The notes: a model not told the origin generated them from the sequence alone. Counted from the stretch's first letter, positions 34,605 to 43,924 are shown. The stretch is 64,000 bases of DNA from UMGS1601 sp900553335 (GCA_937920725.1 CALEUW010000030.1:62001-126000), one strand, 5' to 3'. Translations and numbers: made by a program.

Positions 34605-36440
34605 TCAGCTTACAAACGTCACATTTAATTCTTTTATCCAGTAGTTTATTTGCATGAGATATGCTTTTGTCTGCGGAGTTGCCATAAGCTGACCGTACCA
34701 GTAAATCGTATCTTCGGTGTCAGCAAGTTTTAAAAGCTCTTTTCTGTCAAGTATTTCAAAAATAGGTGAGTTTTTGTCATTTATCATTTCTGAAAACTCT
34801 TTGTCGATTTCGGTTTTATAGCTTGGGTTATGGGTTTTGGGGTAAGGGCTTTTCTTTCTCCAAACAATTTCGTCCGGCAAAATGTCTTCAAACGCTTTTC
34901 GGAGCAGTCCTTTTTCACGCCCCTTATAATCTTTATATTCCCAAGGAACATTATAAAGATACTCCGCTATTCTGTAATCGCAGAACGGAACTCTTACCTC
35001 AAGTCCGCAGGACATACTCATTCTGTCCTTTCGCTCTAAGAGATTTTGCATAAACCAATAGATGTTTAAGAGATACATTTCACGCATTCTTTTATCAGTA
35101 GGTGTTTTGTCGAATTCTCCGCTTACCCTATTTATTGTATCAAGATATTTTTGGTAAACAAAGGCATTAGGATTTATTTTCTTTTTTATGTCTTCTTTTA
35201 AAAGCGAAGCACGAAGGCTTGTAACTTGCGACCAGGGGAATCCGTCTGTCATTCTTATTTCTTTATCTCTGTACCAAGGATAACCTCCGAAAATTTCATC
35301 GGCACATTCACCCGATAAAACAACCGATCTGTCCTCTTTAACTTTTTCGCAGAAAAGCATAAGCGATGAATCAACGTCCACCATTCCCGGAAGATCCCTT
35401 GCCAGTACTGCACGGTAATTTGCCTGAACAAGCAGGGGAGTGTCCACAGTAACTGTTGTATGGTCGCTGTCAAGGTATTTTTGCATAAGTGAAATGTATT
35501 CGCTGTCGCTGTTGGGCTGAAATTTGTTTTTTGTAAAGTATTTATCATTGTCCTTGTAGGTTACCGAAAATGTTTTGAGTCGTTCGCCATTTTCCTTTAA
35601 AGCACTTGATACAACTGATGAGATTCCGCTTGAATCAAGTCCTCCTGACAGGAATGTGCCTATAGGAACGTCTGAAACCATTTGACGCTTTATAGCGTCT
35701 GTAACCAAATACTTTGTATGATCTAAAACCTCGTCGAAGCTTTCATTACATTGTTGTTCCTTAAGTTCGAAATATAAGTGAGTTTTAAGCTTGCCGTTTC
35801 TAAAATATCCGCATTCACCCGGTTTCAGCTCGTGTATGTTTTCAAAAACGCCGTATCCGCTTGTTCGTCCCGGACCTATCAAAATTATTTCGGCTATGCC
35901 CTCGGTGTTTACTCTAGGCTTTGCTAACGGATTTTTGAGTATTCCTTTTATCTCGCTTGCAAAAACAAACTTATCGCCGAAAAGTCCGTAGAAAAAGGGT
36001 TTTACTCCAAGCTTATCTCTGGCGATAAAAAGACTTTTCTTATTTGCCTCCCATATTGCAAAACCGTAAATTCCGTTAAAACGCTTTGGTGCGTCTTCCC
36101 TCCACTCAATAAAAGACTTTAACACAACCTCAGTATCCGAATGAGTTTTAAAACTATACCCAAGGCCTATTAACTCGTTTCTTATTTCACTCGTGTTATA
36201 CAGCTCGCCGTTGTAGACCAAAGCATATTCTTCTCCGTTTTCTTTTGCGATCATAGGTTGAGTTCCGTTTTCAATGTCAATTATAGCAAGTCTTGTGTGG
36301 ATCAAAACTGCGTCATCGCTTATGTAAAAGCCGTCTTGATCAGGACCTCTGTGCTTTAGACAGTTTCTTATGTCTATAGCGATTTTCGGATCGTTTATAA
36401 AAGCATTGCTCATACCGATTGCTCCTGCTATTGCACACAT
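34605..36440 (-). CDS. asnB: Asparagine synthase (glutamine-hydrolysing)
   Basis: Makes asparagine from aspartate, ATP and glutamine. The start is set at ATG 36440 so that Cys2 (MCAIAG) becomes the N-terminal nucleophile of the class II glutaminase; the longer frame would bury it. 611 residues. The synthetase P-loop SGGLDSS and the SGECADEIFGGY motif are intact. Product role could be free asparagine or a peptide/cell-wall amidation; the plain domain layout favours asparagine. Confidence 0.95.
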   Translation of the reverse strand: MCAIAGAIGMSNAFINDPKIAIDIRNCLKHRGPDQDGFYISDDAVLIHTRLAIIDIENGTQPMIAKENGEEYALVYNGELYNTSEIRNELIGLGYSFKTHSDTEVVLKSFIEWREDAPKRFNGIYGFAIWEANKKSLFIARDKLGVKPFFYGLFGDKFVFASEIKGILKNPLAKPRVNTEGIAEIILIGPGRTSGYGVFENIHELKPGECGYFRNGKLKTHLYFELKEQQCNESFDEVLDHTKYLVTDAIKRQMVSDVPIGTFLSGGLDSSGISSVVSSALKENGERLKTFSVTYKDNDKYFTKNKFQPNSDSEYISLMQKYLDSDHTTVTVDTPLLVQANYRAVLARDLPGMVDVDSSLMLFCEKVKEDRSVVLSGECADEIFGGYPWYRDKEIRMTDGFPWSQVTSLRASLLKEDIKKKINPNAFVYQKYLDTINRVSGEFDKTPTDKRMREMYLLNIYWFMQNLLERKDRMSMSCGLEVRVPFCDYRIAEYLYNVPWEYKDYKGREKGLLRKAFEDILPDEIVWRKKSPYPKTHNPSYKTEIDKEFSEMINDKNSPIFEILDRKELLKLADTEDTIYWYGQLMATPQTKAYLMQINYWIKELNVTFVS

Positions 36441-36506
36441 AATATCACCCTTTCTTTTTGGTTTATTATATGCCGGAGCAATAAGCGATGACACATTCTT
36501 TTTATG

Positions 36507-37850
36507 TCATACAAGTTTTTTGCTTTGCCATTTCTCCCCACGATATCGGAAGATACTCATAAGTGCAGTAAGTACCCATGTAAGGCATGTAGTTCCCCAT
36601 ACTGCCCAGTACCCGATAAAGGTGATATGAGATAATATAATAGCAAAGCCTACTCGTCCGACAAACTCGGCAATGCCGTTTATAAACGCATACGAAACAT
36701 CTCCTGCTCCGTTTAAAAGTCCTCTTGTAACATGAATCATTCCAAGGAAAAAGTAGAAGCAAGCGGAAACTCTAAGTGCGTTTGAGCCGATGCTTATAAC
36801 ATCGGGATCAGTTACAAATAGTTTTACGATAACGTTTGAGAAAATCAGAAACAAAGCAAGCATTGCTCCTGCAAAGATAAAGGAAGCTTTAAGGCTGTTT
36901 TTGTATCCTTTTATTACCCTGTCGGTTTTTCCTGCGCCGACATTTTGTCCTGTGAAGGTAGAAACGGCAGCATTTAACGATGAGAACGGCTGCTGAATAA
37001 GCTGTTCAATTCTCATCGTAACTGTGTATGCAGCCATAACGGTTTCCTTGAATGAGTTCGCCGTTTTTTGTAAAAATACCATAGATACAGATATAAGTGC
37101 ATTTTGCAATGCAATAGGCACACCGGTTTTTATACAAAGATAAATAAGCTTCTTATCAGGGATAGCTTCATGTCCGGCAAGGCTAAAATAGCGGTTTTTA
37201 AACAGAGCAAAGACTATGCTGCCGATTGCGGAGATAGCCTGTGCCAAAACTGTTGCAAGAGCAGCTCCCATAACTCCCATATCAAAAACAATTATCATTA
37301 ATAAATCCAGCAATACGTTTAAAACACTTGCAATTACAAGGAAAATAAGCGGAGTTTTTGAATCGCCTAAAGACCGAAGAGCTGAATTTATCCAGTTATA
37401 TGCGGCAACAGCAGCAGTTCCAAGACACGCAATTCGCATATAGCTTACAGAGTCATTTAAAATGCCGGTTGGTGTATCAAGCAAAATCAAAAGAGGTTTT
37501 GCCAAAACAGCGGAAATAATACTTATAATAATTCCTAAAGCTATCAGAACATAAGCAGAATTAGCGATAAGCTTTTTCGTTTCGGATTCTTTCTTTGCAC
37601 CAAAAGCTTGGGAAATCAAAATGCCTGCACCTATTGAAAGACCGATACAAAGCGTGTAAAACAAATAGGTTATAGAGCCTGTAGCGCCGACTGCGGCAAT
37701 TGCGTTTTTTCCCAAATATCGTCCGACGATTACAGAATCAACGATATTGTAAAGCTGTTGAAATAGATTGCCGAATAAAAGCGGTATTGCAAAACGTAAA
37801 ATATGCCGTATTTCATTTCCGTTTGTCATGTCTTGTGTGTATGTACTCAT
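36507..37850 (-). CDS. MATE-family efflux transporter
   Basis: Membrane exporter of 447 residues with 12 predicted helices in two MatE repeats (FAIPLLFGNLFQQLYNIVD at the start of the first; GVPIALQNALISVS in the second). Likely Na+- or H+-driven drug or metabolite export; substrate unknown. Own promoter; asnB lies 66 nt downstream on the same strand and could be co-transcribed. Confidence 0.93.
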   Translation of the reverse strand: MSTYTQDMTNGNEIRHILRFAIPLLFGNLFQQLYNIVDSVIVGRYLGKNAIAAVGATGSITYLFYTLCIGLSIGAGILISQAFGAKKESETKKLIANSAYVLIALGIIISIISAVLAKPLLILLDTPTGILNDSVSYMRIACLGTAAVAAYNWINSALRSLGDSKTPLIFLVIASVLNVLLDLLMIIVFDMGVMGAALATVLAQAISAIGSIVFALFKNRYFSLAGHEAIPDKKLIYLCIKTGVPIALQNALISVSMVFLQKTANSFKETVMAAYTVTMRIEQLIQQPFSSLNAAVSTFTGQNVGAGKTDRVIKGYKNSLKASFIFAGAMLALFLIFSNVIVKLFVTDPDVISIGSNALRVSACFYFFLGMIHVTRGLLNGAGDVSYAFINGIAEFVGRVGFAIILSHITFIGYWAVWGTTCLTWVLTALMSIFRYRGEKWQSKKLV

Positions 37851-37880
37851 TTTGATCTCCTATAGTAACAAATTCGGTAT

Positions 37881-37910
37881 ATTATATCATTTATTGGATA
37901 AATGTGTCAA
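37881..37910 (-). promoter_or_regulatory. Sigma-A promoter of the MATE gene (-)
   Basis: Minus strand: TTGACA (37910-37905), 18-nt spacer, TATAAT (37886-37881). Confidence 0.7.
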
Positions 37911-38048
37911 TGGGCTTGGCTGAGGTTTTCGGATAATTGTTATTAATGAACGGAAAAAAGATCAGAAAAAATTTTATTTGTTTTTTTGTCTGATATGTAT
38001 TATAATGGAATGGAAGAAAATTAGGGGTTGACCGGAGGGAAAGTTATT

Positions 38049-39014
38049 ATGGGATTTTTGCCGATAGCTATGGTAATGTTATTTATTTTAATGTCTATTA
38101 TTTTGTTTGTTTTTCTTGGCGGATTGGCTATGTTTATTGTTGGATTGGTAACTAAAATCAGAGCAAAATCTAAAAAAATAAAAAAGATATATCCAAATGT
38201 ACTTTTAGGTCTTTCAATACCGATTATTTTAATACCAATGTTAATCTTTACGGGATTTGTTATTGATTTTTATGATCAGGTAATAAACAAACAAAGTGAT
38301 CATGTTGTTTTTAATGAAAAGCTTGAAGAATTTTTTGAGGCTTCTGATAGGGGCGACGAGCAAGCGATTTATAATTTGTTTTCAAAATCAGCACAGAGTG
38401 CTGAGCTTAAGCAACAGATAGAGGAGTTTTTAAAGATTTATCCTTCTCATCCTAAGATAGAGTATACTGATAGCGTTGGAAGCGGGCATTCAAATGTATA
38501 TGGTTGTCAAGATACATTAATGAGTCGATTTGTATTTTCAAAGGATAGTAAGGATTACTACTGTTATATGGATTATACACAAAGAAATGATTCAGACACC
38601 GATGAGGTTGGTATAAATTCATTCATTATAGAATCACCGGAGGTTTACTGCGATGAAAGCGCAGAATTTTCTGAAGACCTTGGTTTGCATATAAACCTCA
38701 ATGACGATTACGATTATGAAACGGCGAGAATAGAAGGTTATCCGCATATTTTCACACCATACAACAGAACGATAACTGTTGAGCAAGTAACTGAATATTT
38801 GAAATCGAACGATAGTTTTGATGATTTTAAAAATGAGTTCGGAGAGCCTAATGCAGATGATGTCGGGTATTATTACGAGCTTCAAAGCGTAGGTGGAGAA
38901 AAAAGATATTTGAGTATGTATGCTGACAATGTTTATGATACTATCACTTCGGCAACTATTGTAGATGATGCAGGGAAATATTTTTCTCGTATAATTAAAA
39001 AGGATATGGGTTAG
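38049..39014 (+). CDS. Membrane protein with DUF5104-like extracytoplasmic domain
   Basis: 321 residues from ATG 38049, which has GGAGGG 9 nt before it (the TTG at 38028 is ahead of that site). Two N-terminal transmembrane helices (about 3-35 and 52-75) are followed by a soluble acidic domain. The FSKSAQ...LKQQIEEFLKIYP region recalls the DUF5104 lipoproteins of gut Clostridia, and there is a later acidic Tyr-rich stretch. Function unknown. A TATAAT box lies at 38001-38006. Confidence 0.6.
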   Translation: MGFLPIAMVMLFILMSIILFVFLGGLAMFIVGLVTKIRAKSKKIKKIYPNVLLGLSIPIILIPMLIFTGFVIDFYDQVINKQSDHVVFNEKLEEFFEASDRGDEQAIYNLFSKSAQSAELKQQIEEFLKIYPSHPKIEYTDSVGSGHSNVYGCQDTLMSRFVFSKDSKDYYCYMDYTQRNDSDTDEVGINSFIIESPEVYCDESAEFSEDLGLHINLNDDYDYETARIEGYPHIFTPYNRTITVEQVTEYLKSNDSFDDFKNEFGEPNADDVGYYYELQSVGGEKRYLSMYADNVYDTITSATIVDDAGKYFSRIIKKDMG

Positions 39015-39044
39015 TAAATTATTTACATAAAAATCAAGTGTTAT

Positions 39045-39076
39045 ACCGCTGAATGAAAAATCATTTGGCGGTTTTG
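39045..39076 (+). terminator. Intrinsic terminator
   Basis: ACCGCTGAATGA (39045-39056) pairs with TCATTTGGCGGT (39061-39072) with G-U pairs; short T run. Confidence 0.6.
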
Positions 39077-39096
39077 TTTATCATGGTAAACTTCTA

Positions 39097-39125
39097 TTGA
39101 CATATACCCCCAAGGGGTATATACT
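39097..39125 (+). promoter_or_regulatory. csoR-copA promoter with embedded CsoR operator
   Basis: TTGACA (39097-39102), 17-nt spacer, TATACT (39120-39125). The spacer is itself the palindrome TATACCCC-CAA-GGGGTATA (39103-39121), the GC-flanked-by-TATA pattern of CsoR sites. Repressor binding would directly block polymerase. Confidence 0.85.
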
Positions 39126-39154
39126 GGCTATAGTGAATTTTGGGAGGAAGGTTT

Positions 39155-39460
39155 ATGAATGAGAAAAATTGCTCATGTGAAATAAAGAAAACTAAGCGTT
39201 CTGATGATGACTATAAAAAGCTTATAAATCGACTTAACAGAATAGAAGGACAGATTAGGGGAATAAGAAAAATGGTAGAGTCGGATTCTTACTGCCCTGA
39301 TATACTTACCCAGTCTGCTGCGGTAACTGCGGCTATGAATTCATTTTGCAAGGAGCTTTTAGCAAGCCATATACGTTCATGTGTTGTGAGGGATATCAAG
39401 CAGGGTGATATTGAGGTTGTAGACGAGCTTGTGGCGACAATTTATAAACTTATGAAATAA
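39155..39460 (+). CDS. csoR: Copper-sensing repressor CsoR
   Basis: All-helical Cu(I)-responsive repressor of 101 residues. The Cu(I) ligand set is intact: Cys47 (YCPD), His72 and Cys76 (HIRSC). ATG 39155 is used, with GGGAGG 8 nt upstream. A Cys-rich N-terminal tag (NCSCE) precedes the fold. It releases the operator at 39103 when copper binds, and is followed 10 nt later by copA. Confidence 0.95.
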   Translation: MNEKNCSCEIKKTKRSDDDYKKLINRLNRIEGQIRGIRKMVESDSYCPDILTQSAAVTAAMNSFCKELLASHIRSCVVRDIKQGDIEVVDELVATIYKLMK

Positions 39461-39470
39461 GGAGGGTTTT

Positions 39471-41981
39471 ATGAAAAAATTCAATGTTGAAGGAATGAGC
39501 TGTGCTGCCTGTGTAAGCCGTGTTGAAAAAGCGGTTTCAAAGGTAGATGGTGTGACAGACTGTTCGGTGAGTCTTTTAACAAATTCCATGACAGTTGAGG
39601 GAGAAGCGAGTGAAAGCGATATTATTTCGGCTGTTACATCTGCCGGTTACAGCGCAGATGTTTTCGGTAATAAAAATACAAAAGAAAAAGCTGCTGATGA
39701 TCCGCTTAAGGACACTCAAACTCCAATGCTTAAACGACGGCTTATTGCTTCTGTCGGATTTTTGATAGTATTAATGTATGTGTCTATGGGGCATATGATG
39801 TGGGATTGGCCAGTGCCGAAGTTTTTTGATAATAACCACATTGCTATGGGGCTTGTGCAGCTTATTTTGTCTGCTGTAATTATGGTGATTAACCAAAAGT
39901 TTTTCATAAGCGGATTTAAAGCTCTTATAAAACGTTCACCTAATATGGATAGCTTAGTGGCGCTTGGCTCAGCCGCTGCATTTATTTACAGCACCTATGC
40001 GTTGTTCGCGATGACGGACGCACAGCTAAAGGGTAATGAGCAGGCGGTAATGAGCTATATGCACGAGTTTTACTTTGAATCTGCTGCAATGATACTTACT
40101 CTTATCACGGTAGGAAAGATGCTTGAAGCAAGATCAAAGGGAAAAACGACAGATGCGCTGAAGGGTTTGATGAAGCTTGCTCCCGATACCGCTTCGGTCA
40201 TACGGGACGGCGAGGAAACAACAGTGCCTGTTGAGGAGGTTAAACAAGGCGACATATTCGTTGTGCGTCCGGGAGAAAACATTCCTGTTGACGGAATCGT
40301 GAATAAGGGGGAGAGCGCAGTTGACGAATCTGCTTTGACGGGGGAGAGTATTCCTGTTGATAAGACTCAGGGCGATGGGGTTTGTGCAGGAACTATAAAT
40401 ACATCAGGATTTATTGAGTGCGAAGCGACAAAGGTTGGAGAAGACACAACGTTATCAAATATTATTAGGCTGGTAAGCGATGCCGCCGCAACAAAAGCAC
40501 CTATCGCTAAAGTTGCGGACAAGGTATCGGGGATTTTTGTTCCTGTTGTTATAGCTATTGCTCTTATAACAATTATAATTTGGCTTATCTGCGGACAGAC
40601 GATAGGCTTTTCGCTTGCAAGAGGAATTTCGGTTCTTGTAATAAGCTGTCCATGTGCGCTGGGGCTTGCAACGCCTGTGGCAATAATGGTAGGAAGCGGA
40701 GTAGGAGCTAAAAACGGAATTTTGTTTAAAACTGCAGTATCCCTTGAGGAAACAGGAAAGGCTAAAATCGTGGCTTTAGACAAAACGGGAACGATAACTA
40801 AAGGCGAGCCTAAGGTTACAGACATAATACCGGCTGACGGAATAAGCAAAGATGAGCTTTTGACATACGCATACTCGCTTGAAATAAAAAGCGAGCATCC
40901 ATTAGCCAAAGCCATAGTTATGTACGCCGAAAGCGGGAATGTCAAAGCTGATGAGCTTTCAGAATTTGAGGCTTTGCCTGGGAACGGTCTAAAGGCAAAT
41001 TATAACGGTAGTACGCTTCACGGCGGAAGTCTTAGCTTTATAAGCAGTGTATCGGACGTTTCAAAAAATATCATGCAAAATGCAGATGATTTGTCAAAAA
41101 ACGGAAAAACGCCTCTTTTGTTTAGCCTTGATAAAAAGCTTTTGGGAATAATTGCGGTTGCCGATACAATAAAGGAAGAAAGCGGATACGCTGTGAAACA
41201 GCTTAAAAGTGCAGGAATAAGGGTTGTTATGCTCACAGGCGATAATGAAAAAACCGCAAAGAGAATTGGGGCTGAAGCAGGAGTAGACGAGGTTGTGGCA
41301 GGAGTTTTGCCTGATGAGAAAGAGGGAGTTATAAAACGCTTGAAGGAAAGCGGAAAGGTCATTATGGTGGGCGACGGAATAAACGACGCTCCGGCATTAA
41401 CAAGCGCTGACATAGGAATCGCAATCGGAGCAGGCGCAGATGTTGCAATCGATGCGGCGGATGTCGTTTTGATGAAGAGCGAGCTTACTGATGTTGTGAA
41501 TGCAATAAGACTCAGCAAAAAGGTTTTAAAAAATATACACGAAAACCTTTTCTGGGCGTTTATTTATAATGTGATAGGGATTCCGATCGCTGCGGGTGCG
41601 TTTATTGCAGCATTCGGACTTAAGCTTAATCCGATGTTTGCAGCGGCGGCAATGAGCCTTTCAAGCGTATGCGTTGTAACAAATGCACTGAGAATAAATT
41701 TCTTTAAAGCACACAGCATAAAGCTAAACAGTCAAACTGAAATAATACCTATAAAAAGCGAGGTGAAAAGCATGGAAAAGACAATGAAAATCGAAGGAAT
41801 GATGTGTTCGCATTGCGAAGCAGCTGTAAAAAAAGCTCTTATGTCTGTTGAAGGAGTTACAAATGCACTTGTAAGTCACGAAACGGCATCGGCAGTTGTT
41901 ACCTTAGACAAGGATGTTTCAAACAAGGTTTTAAAGAAAGCTGTTGAAGATAAAGAATACACAGTAGTTTCTATTGATTAA
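39471..41981 (+). CDS. copA: Copper-exporting P1B-type ATPase with N- and C-terminal HMA domains
   Basis: Cu(I) export pump of 836 residues in the cell membrane. The N-terminal HMA domain has CAAC (Cys11, Cys14). The ion-path motif CPC is at 393-395, the phosphorylated Asp437 is in DKTGT, and GDGINDAP is the hinge motif. Unusually, a second HMA domain is fused at the C-terminus (about 768-836, CSHC at 779-782), which resembles the free chaperone CopZ. An in-frame ATG at 41772 preceded by GAGGTG could start that domain separately. Co-transcribed with csoR. Confidence 0.97.
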   Translation: MKKFNVEGMSCAACVSRVEKAVSKVDGVTDCSVSLLTNSMTVEGEASESDIISAVTSAGYSADVFGNKNTKEKAADDPLKDTQTPMLKRRLIASVGFLIVLMYVSMGHMMWDWPVPKFFDNNHIAMGLVQLILSAVIMVINQKFFISGFKALIKRSPNMDSLVALGSAAAFIYSTYALFAMTDAQLKGNEQAVMSYMHEFYFESAAMILTLITVGKMLEARSKGKTTDALKGLMKLAPDTASVIRDGEETTVPVEEVKQGDIFVVRPGENIPVDGIVNKGESAVDESALTGESIPVDKTQGDGVCAGTINTSGFIECEATKVGEDTTLSNIIRLVSDAAATKAPIAKVADKVSGIFVPVVIAIALITIIIWLICGQTIGFSLARGISVLVISCPCALGLATPVAIMVGSGVGAKNGILFKTAVSLEETGKAKIVALDKTGTITKGEPKVTDIIPADGISKDELLTYAYSLEIKSEHPLAKAIVMYAESGNVKADELSEFEALPGNGLKANYNGSTLHGGSLSFISSVSDVSKNIMQNADDLSKNGKTPLLFSLDKKLLGIIAVADTIKEESGYAVKQLKSAGIRVVMLTGDNEKTAKRIGAEAGVDEVVAGVLPDEKEGVIKRLKESGKVIMVGDGINDAPALTSADIGIAIGAGADVAIDAADVVLMKSELTDVVNAIRLSKKVLKNIHENLFWAFIYNVIGIPIAAGAFIAAFGLKLNPMFAAAAMSLSSVCVVTNALRINFFKAHSIKLNSQTEIIPIKSEVKSMEKTMKIEGMMCSHCEAAVKKALMSVEGVTNALVSHETASAVVTLDKDVSNKVLKKAVEDKEYTVVSID

Positions 41982-41997
41982 TGTCTATTAAAAATGA

Positions 41998-42040
41998 AAA
42001 ACAAGGTTTAGAAATGTTTTTTCTCAACCTTGTTTTTTTT
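41998..42040. terminator. Terminator after copA, shared with kinase gene
   Basis: AAACAAGGTT (41998-42007) pairs with AACCTTGTTT (42026-42035), followed by eight T. Confidence 0.8.
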
Positions 42041-42051
42041 GATAATCGTTT

Positions 42052-43257
42052 CTAAGTCAGCTTAGAGAACAATTCTAGAATCTGAAATTTCGTCGGGGGG
42101 GGGGGTAGTATTTTATCAATTTTAAGTATTATTTTCAGTATGAATAATTTGTTCTCTCTTTTTGCTGAAAAAGTACCGTCATATTTTTTAACGATCTTTT
42201 TTATATTGGCAATGCCTATTCCGTGAAGTGATTTATCCTTTTTTGTTGTTTCAAGATTAAGACTGGATATACTGGATGGATTCGTTATCTTGATGTATTG
42301 AAAGCCGTGCTGAACATAAGCAAGTACTCTTATTTCTTTGTTTCCGCTGCATTTCACACACGCTTCGATAGAGTTGTCAATAGCGTTTGAAAGCAGAGTA
42401 CATAAATCCACCGAGTCTATTGTGCTTGAGATATGGCAATTAGCTTCTATATTTGCACCTAAGCTTCTGGCATAAGACTGCTTATTGGTCAAAACCGCAT
42501 CGCATATAGGATTTCCTGTATTGAAGAAGTCCTGATTTATGGTTTTAAGGCTGTCAAGTCTTTCTATATATTCCTTTGCCTTTAAAACTTCTCCTGAGTC
42601 CAAAAGGGTATGTATACAATGAATGTGATTTGAATAATCGTGACGAAAACTTTTAAGCTCACTGTTGAGTATTTCGATTTTTCGGAAGCGTTCAAGCTGA
42701 ATTTTATACTGTTTTCTGAAAGAAGAGCTTTGGTGCAGGAATATATATTTTGCAAAGCTTCCCGAAATAATAATGCTTATAACAATTACCGACAAGATGA
42801 TTATTATTACTAACGTCGTCCGCAGGGTAGAAGTGTTTTCTTGCAGCAGACGGTTTTCAAAAAGCGAAATACTGCATATGTTAACAACAAAAAGCGATAA
42901 AAACAAGGATATGTATTTGTGCATGGGAAATATTTTTATAAAAACACGGAAATGACTTGTTTTTCTTTTGCTCTTTAAAGCGGTCAAAATTATTAATAAA
43001 ACTGTTTGTATAGCAAACGAAAAAACGCTGAAAATCTTAAAAGCCGAAAACCTGTTGTCTGAAAATAGAAAGCAAAATATACTTATTAAAGAGTTTTGCC
43101 CAAATGAAATCAACATGCAGGAATATAAAAATCTTAAAAGCTTAGACTTTACAGTATCCATATGTTCTTCTGCCAAACTGCTAAAGCAGCAGAGTATATA
43201 AGAGTTTAAGGAAAGTAAGATTTTTGAGATAAAATATAGAATTGCGAATACAATCAT
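42052..43257 (-). CDS. AgrC-like sensor histidine kinase, orphan, with poly-C tract
   Basis: Membrane sensor kinase of about 401 residues. ATG 43257 has GGAG 8 nt upstream. The N-terminal half has about six transmembrane helices. A His-box-like ELKSFRHDYSNHIHCIHTLL and a GHKL ATPase (NAIDNSIEAC, HGIGIANIKKI) place it in the AgrC/quorum-sensing group. No LytTR response regulator or agrB/agrD is adjacent. A run of eleven C in the coding strand (42095-42105) encodes PPPP just after the conserved ATPase end, so slippage would change only the tail. It is divergent from an ABC exporter operon. Confidence 0.85.
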   Translation of the reverse strand: MIVFAILYFISKILLSLNSYILCCFSSLAEEHMDTVKSKLLRFLYSCMLISFGQNSLISIFCFLFSDNRFSAFKIFSVFSFAIQTVLLIILTALKSKRKTSHFRVFIKIFPMHKYISLFLSLFVVNICSISLFENRLLQENTSTLRTTLVIIIILSVIVISIIISGSFAKYIFLHQSSSFRKQYKIQLERFRKIEILNSELKSFRHDYSNHIHCIHTLLDSGEVLKAKEYIERLDSLKTINQDFFNTGNPICDAVLTNKQSYARSLGANIEANCHISSTIDSVDLCTLLSNAIDNSIEACVKCSGNKEIRVLAYVQHGFQYIKITNPSSISSLNLETTKKDKSLHGIGIANIKKIVKKYDGTFSAKRENKLFILKIILKIDKILPPPPTKFQILELFSKLT

Positions 43258-43364
43258 CTGATACACTCCAATATTACCGTCATATTATTACCGGGACAGG
43301 CTGTTGAAATATCAGCTTATGACAGATTTTAAAAATAGAATTAATTAGCACTTACATAGTGATT

Positions 43365-43393
43365 ATTATATATTAAAGATAAAAAATTGACAA
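43365..43393 (-). promoter_or_regulatory. Promoter of the AgrC-like kinase (-)
   Basis: Minus strand: TTGTCA (43393-43388), 17-nt spacer, TATAAT (43370-43365). Confidence 0.6.
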
Positions 43394-43483
43394 TGTCTGT
43401 ATGACGCAAAAAATGTATAAACCTGTATTCTCGAATCATAAATCGCATATTGAATTGTTTTTTGAAAGTTATTTGCACCCGTG

Positions 43484-43555
43484 ATTTCTCAAAAAGGATT
43501 TAAACGCCACGGAATCTAAGGTTTTAGAATTATGCAGCGGTTATTTCTCAAAAAT
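43484..43555. promoter_or_regulatory. Direct repeats upstream of the leader promoter
   Basis: ATTTCTCAAAAA occurs at 43484-43495 and 43543-43554, 59 bp apart, the second directly before the -35 box at 43557. They may bind a regulator. LytTR sites normally have about 21-nt spacing, so that class is not proved. Nothing else was recognised in 43394-43556. Confidence 0.35.
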
Positions 43556-43556
43556 C

Positions 43557-43585
43557 TTGACAAGGATAATAATTCATGTTAAACT
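43557..43585 (+). promoter_or_regulatory. Promoter of the leader RNA and ABC exporter
   Basis: TTGACA (43557-43562), 17-nt spacer, TAAACT (43580-43585). Confidence 0.6.
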
Positions 43586-43591
43586 TAAACC

Positions 43592-43788
43592 GTACAATAT
43601 TTTTGTACACAGTATATTTAATTGTTTTAAGCTTTGCAGCACCTTGGCAAAGCGCAAAAATTTATGAAAGGAGTTGTCAGACATGAAAAGAAAGGTGATC
43701 AAATCTTAAAAATCAAATATTTTGACTAACTTCTTTTGATATGACATATGTGTTTGCGTGGGCATCTCAAAACGAGGTGTCCTTTTTT
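43592..43788 (+). ncRNA. Candidate small RNA or attenuator leader
   Basis: A region of about 200 nt bounded by the promoter at 43557 and a terminator at 43760. It contains a GCTTTGC/GCAAAGC hairpin (43631-43654) and a good ribosome-binding site (AAAGGAG) before a tiny frame MKRKVIKS (43683-43709); another short frame opens at ATG 43664. It could be a stand-alone regulatory RNA or a leader whose terminator controls the exporter genes 136 nt downstream. Confidence 0.4.
43760..43788 (+). terminator. Terminator before the ABC exporter operon
   Basis: GGGCATCTC (43760-43768) pairs with GAGGTGTCC (43774-43782) with two G-U pairs, then six T. Confidence 0.75.
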
Positions 43789-43924
43789 GTTTGCAAAAAT
43801 TTGATGCCAGTTTTTCAACCTTTGGTTGAGGGCAGTCAACAAATAAGTTATTTACAATACATGGGTTTTTGTGGTTAAATAAGAAAAAGCAATGTCATAA
43901 TTAAGAGGGGAGAAAGGGAGCAGT

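Noticed and set aside
36502..36762. Minus-strand 86-codon frame at the end of the MATE gene
   Set aside because: It overlaps the MATE gene in another frame and shows no family features.
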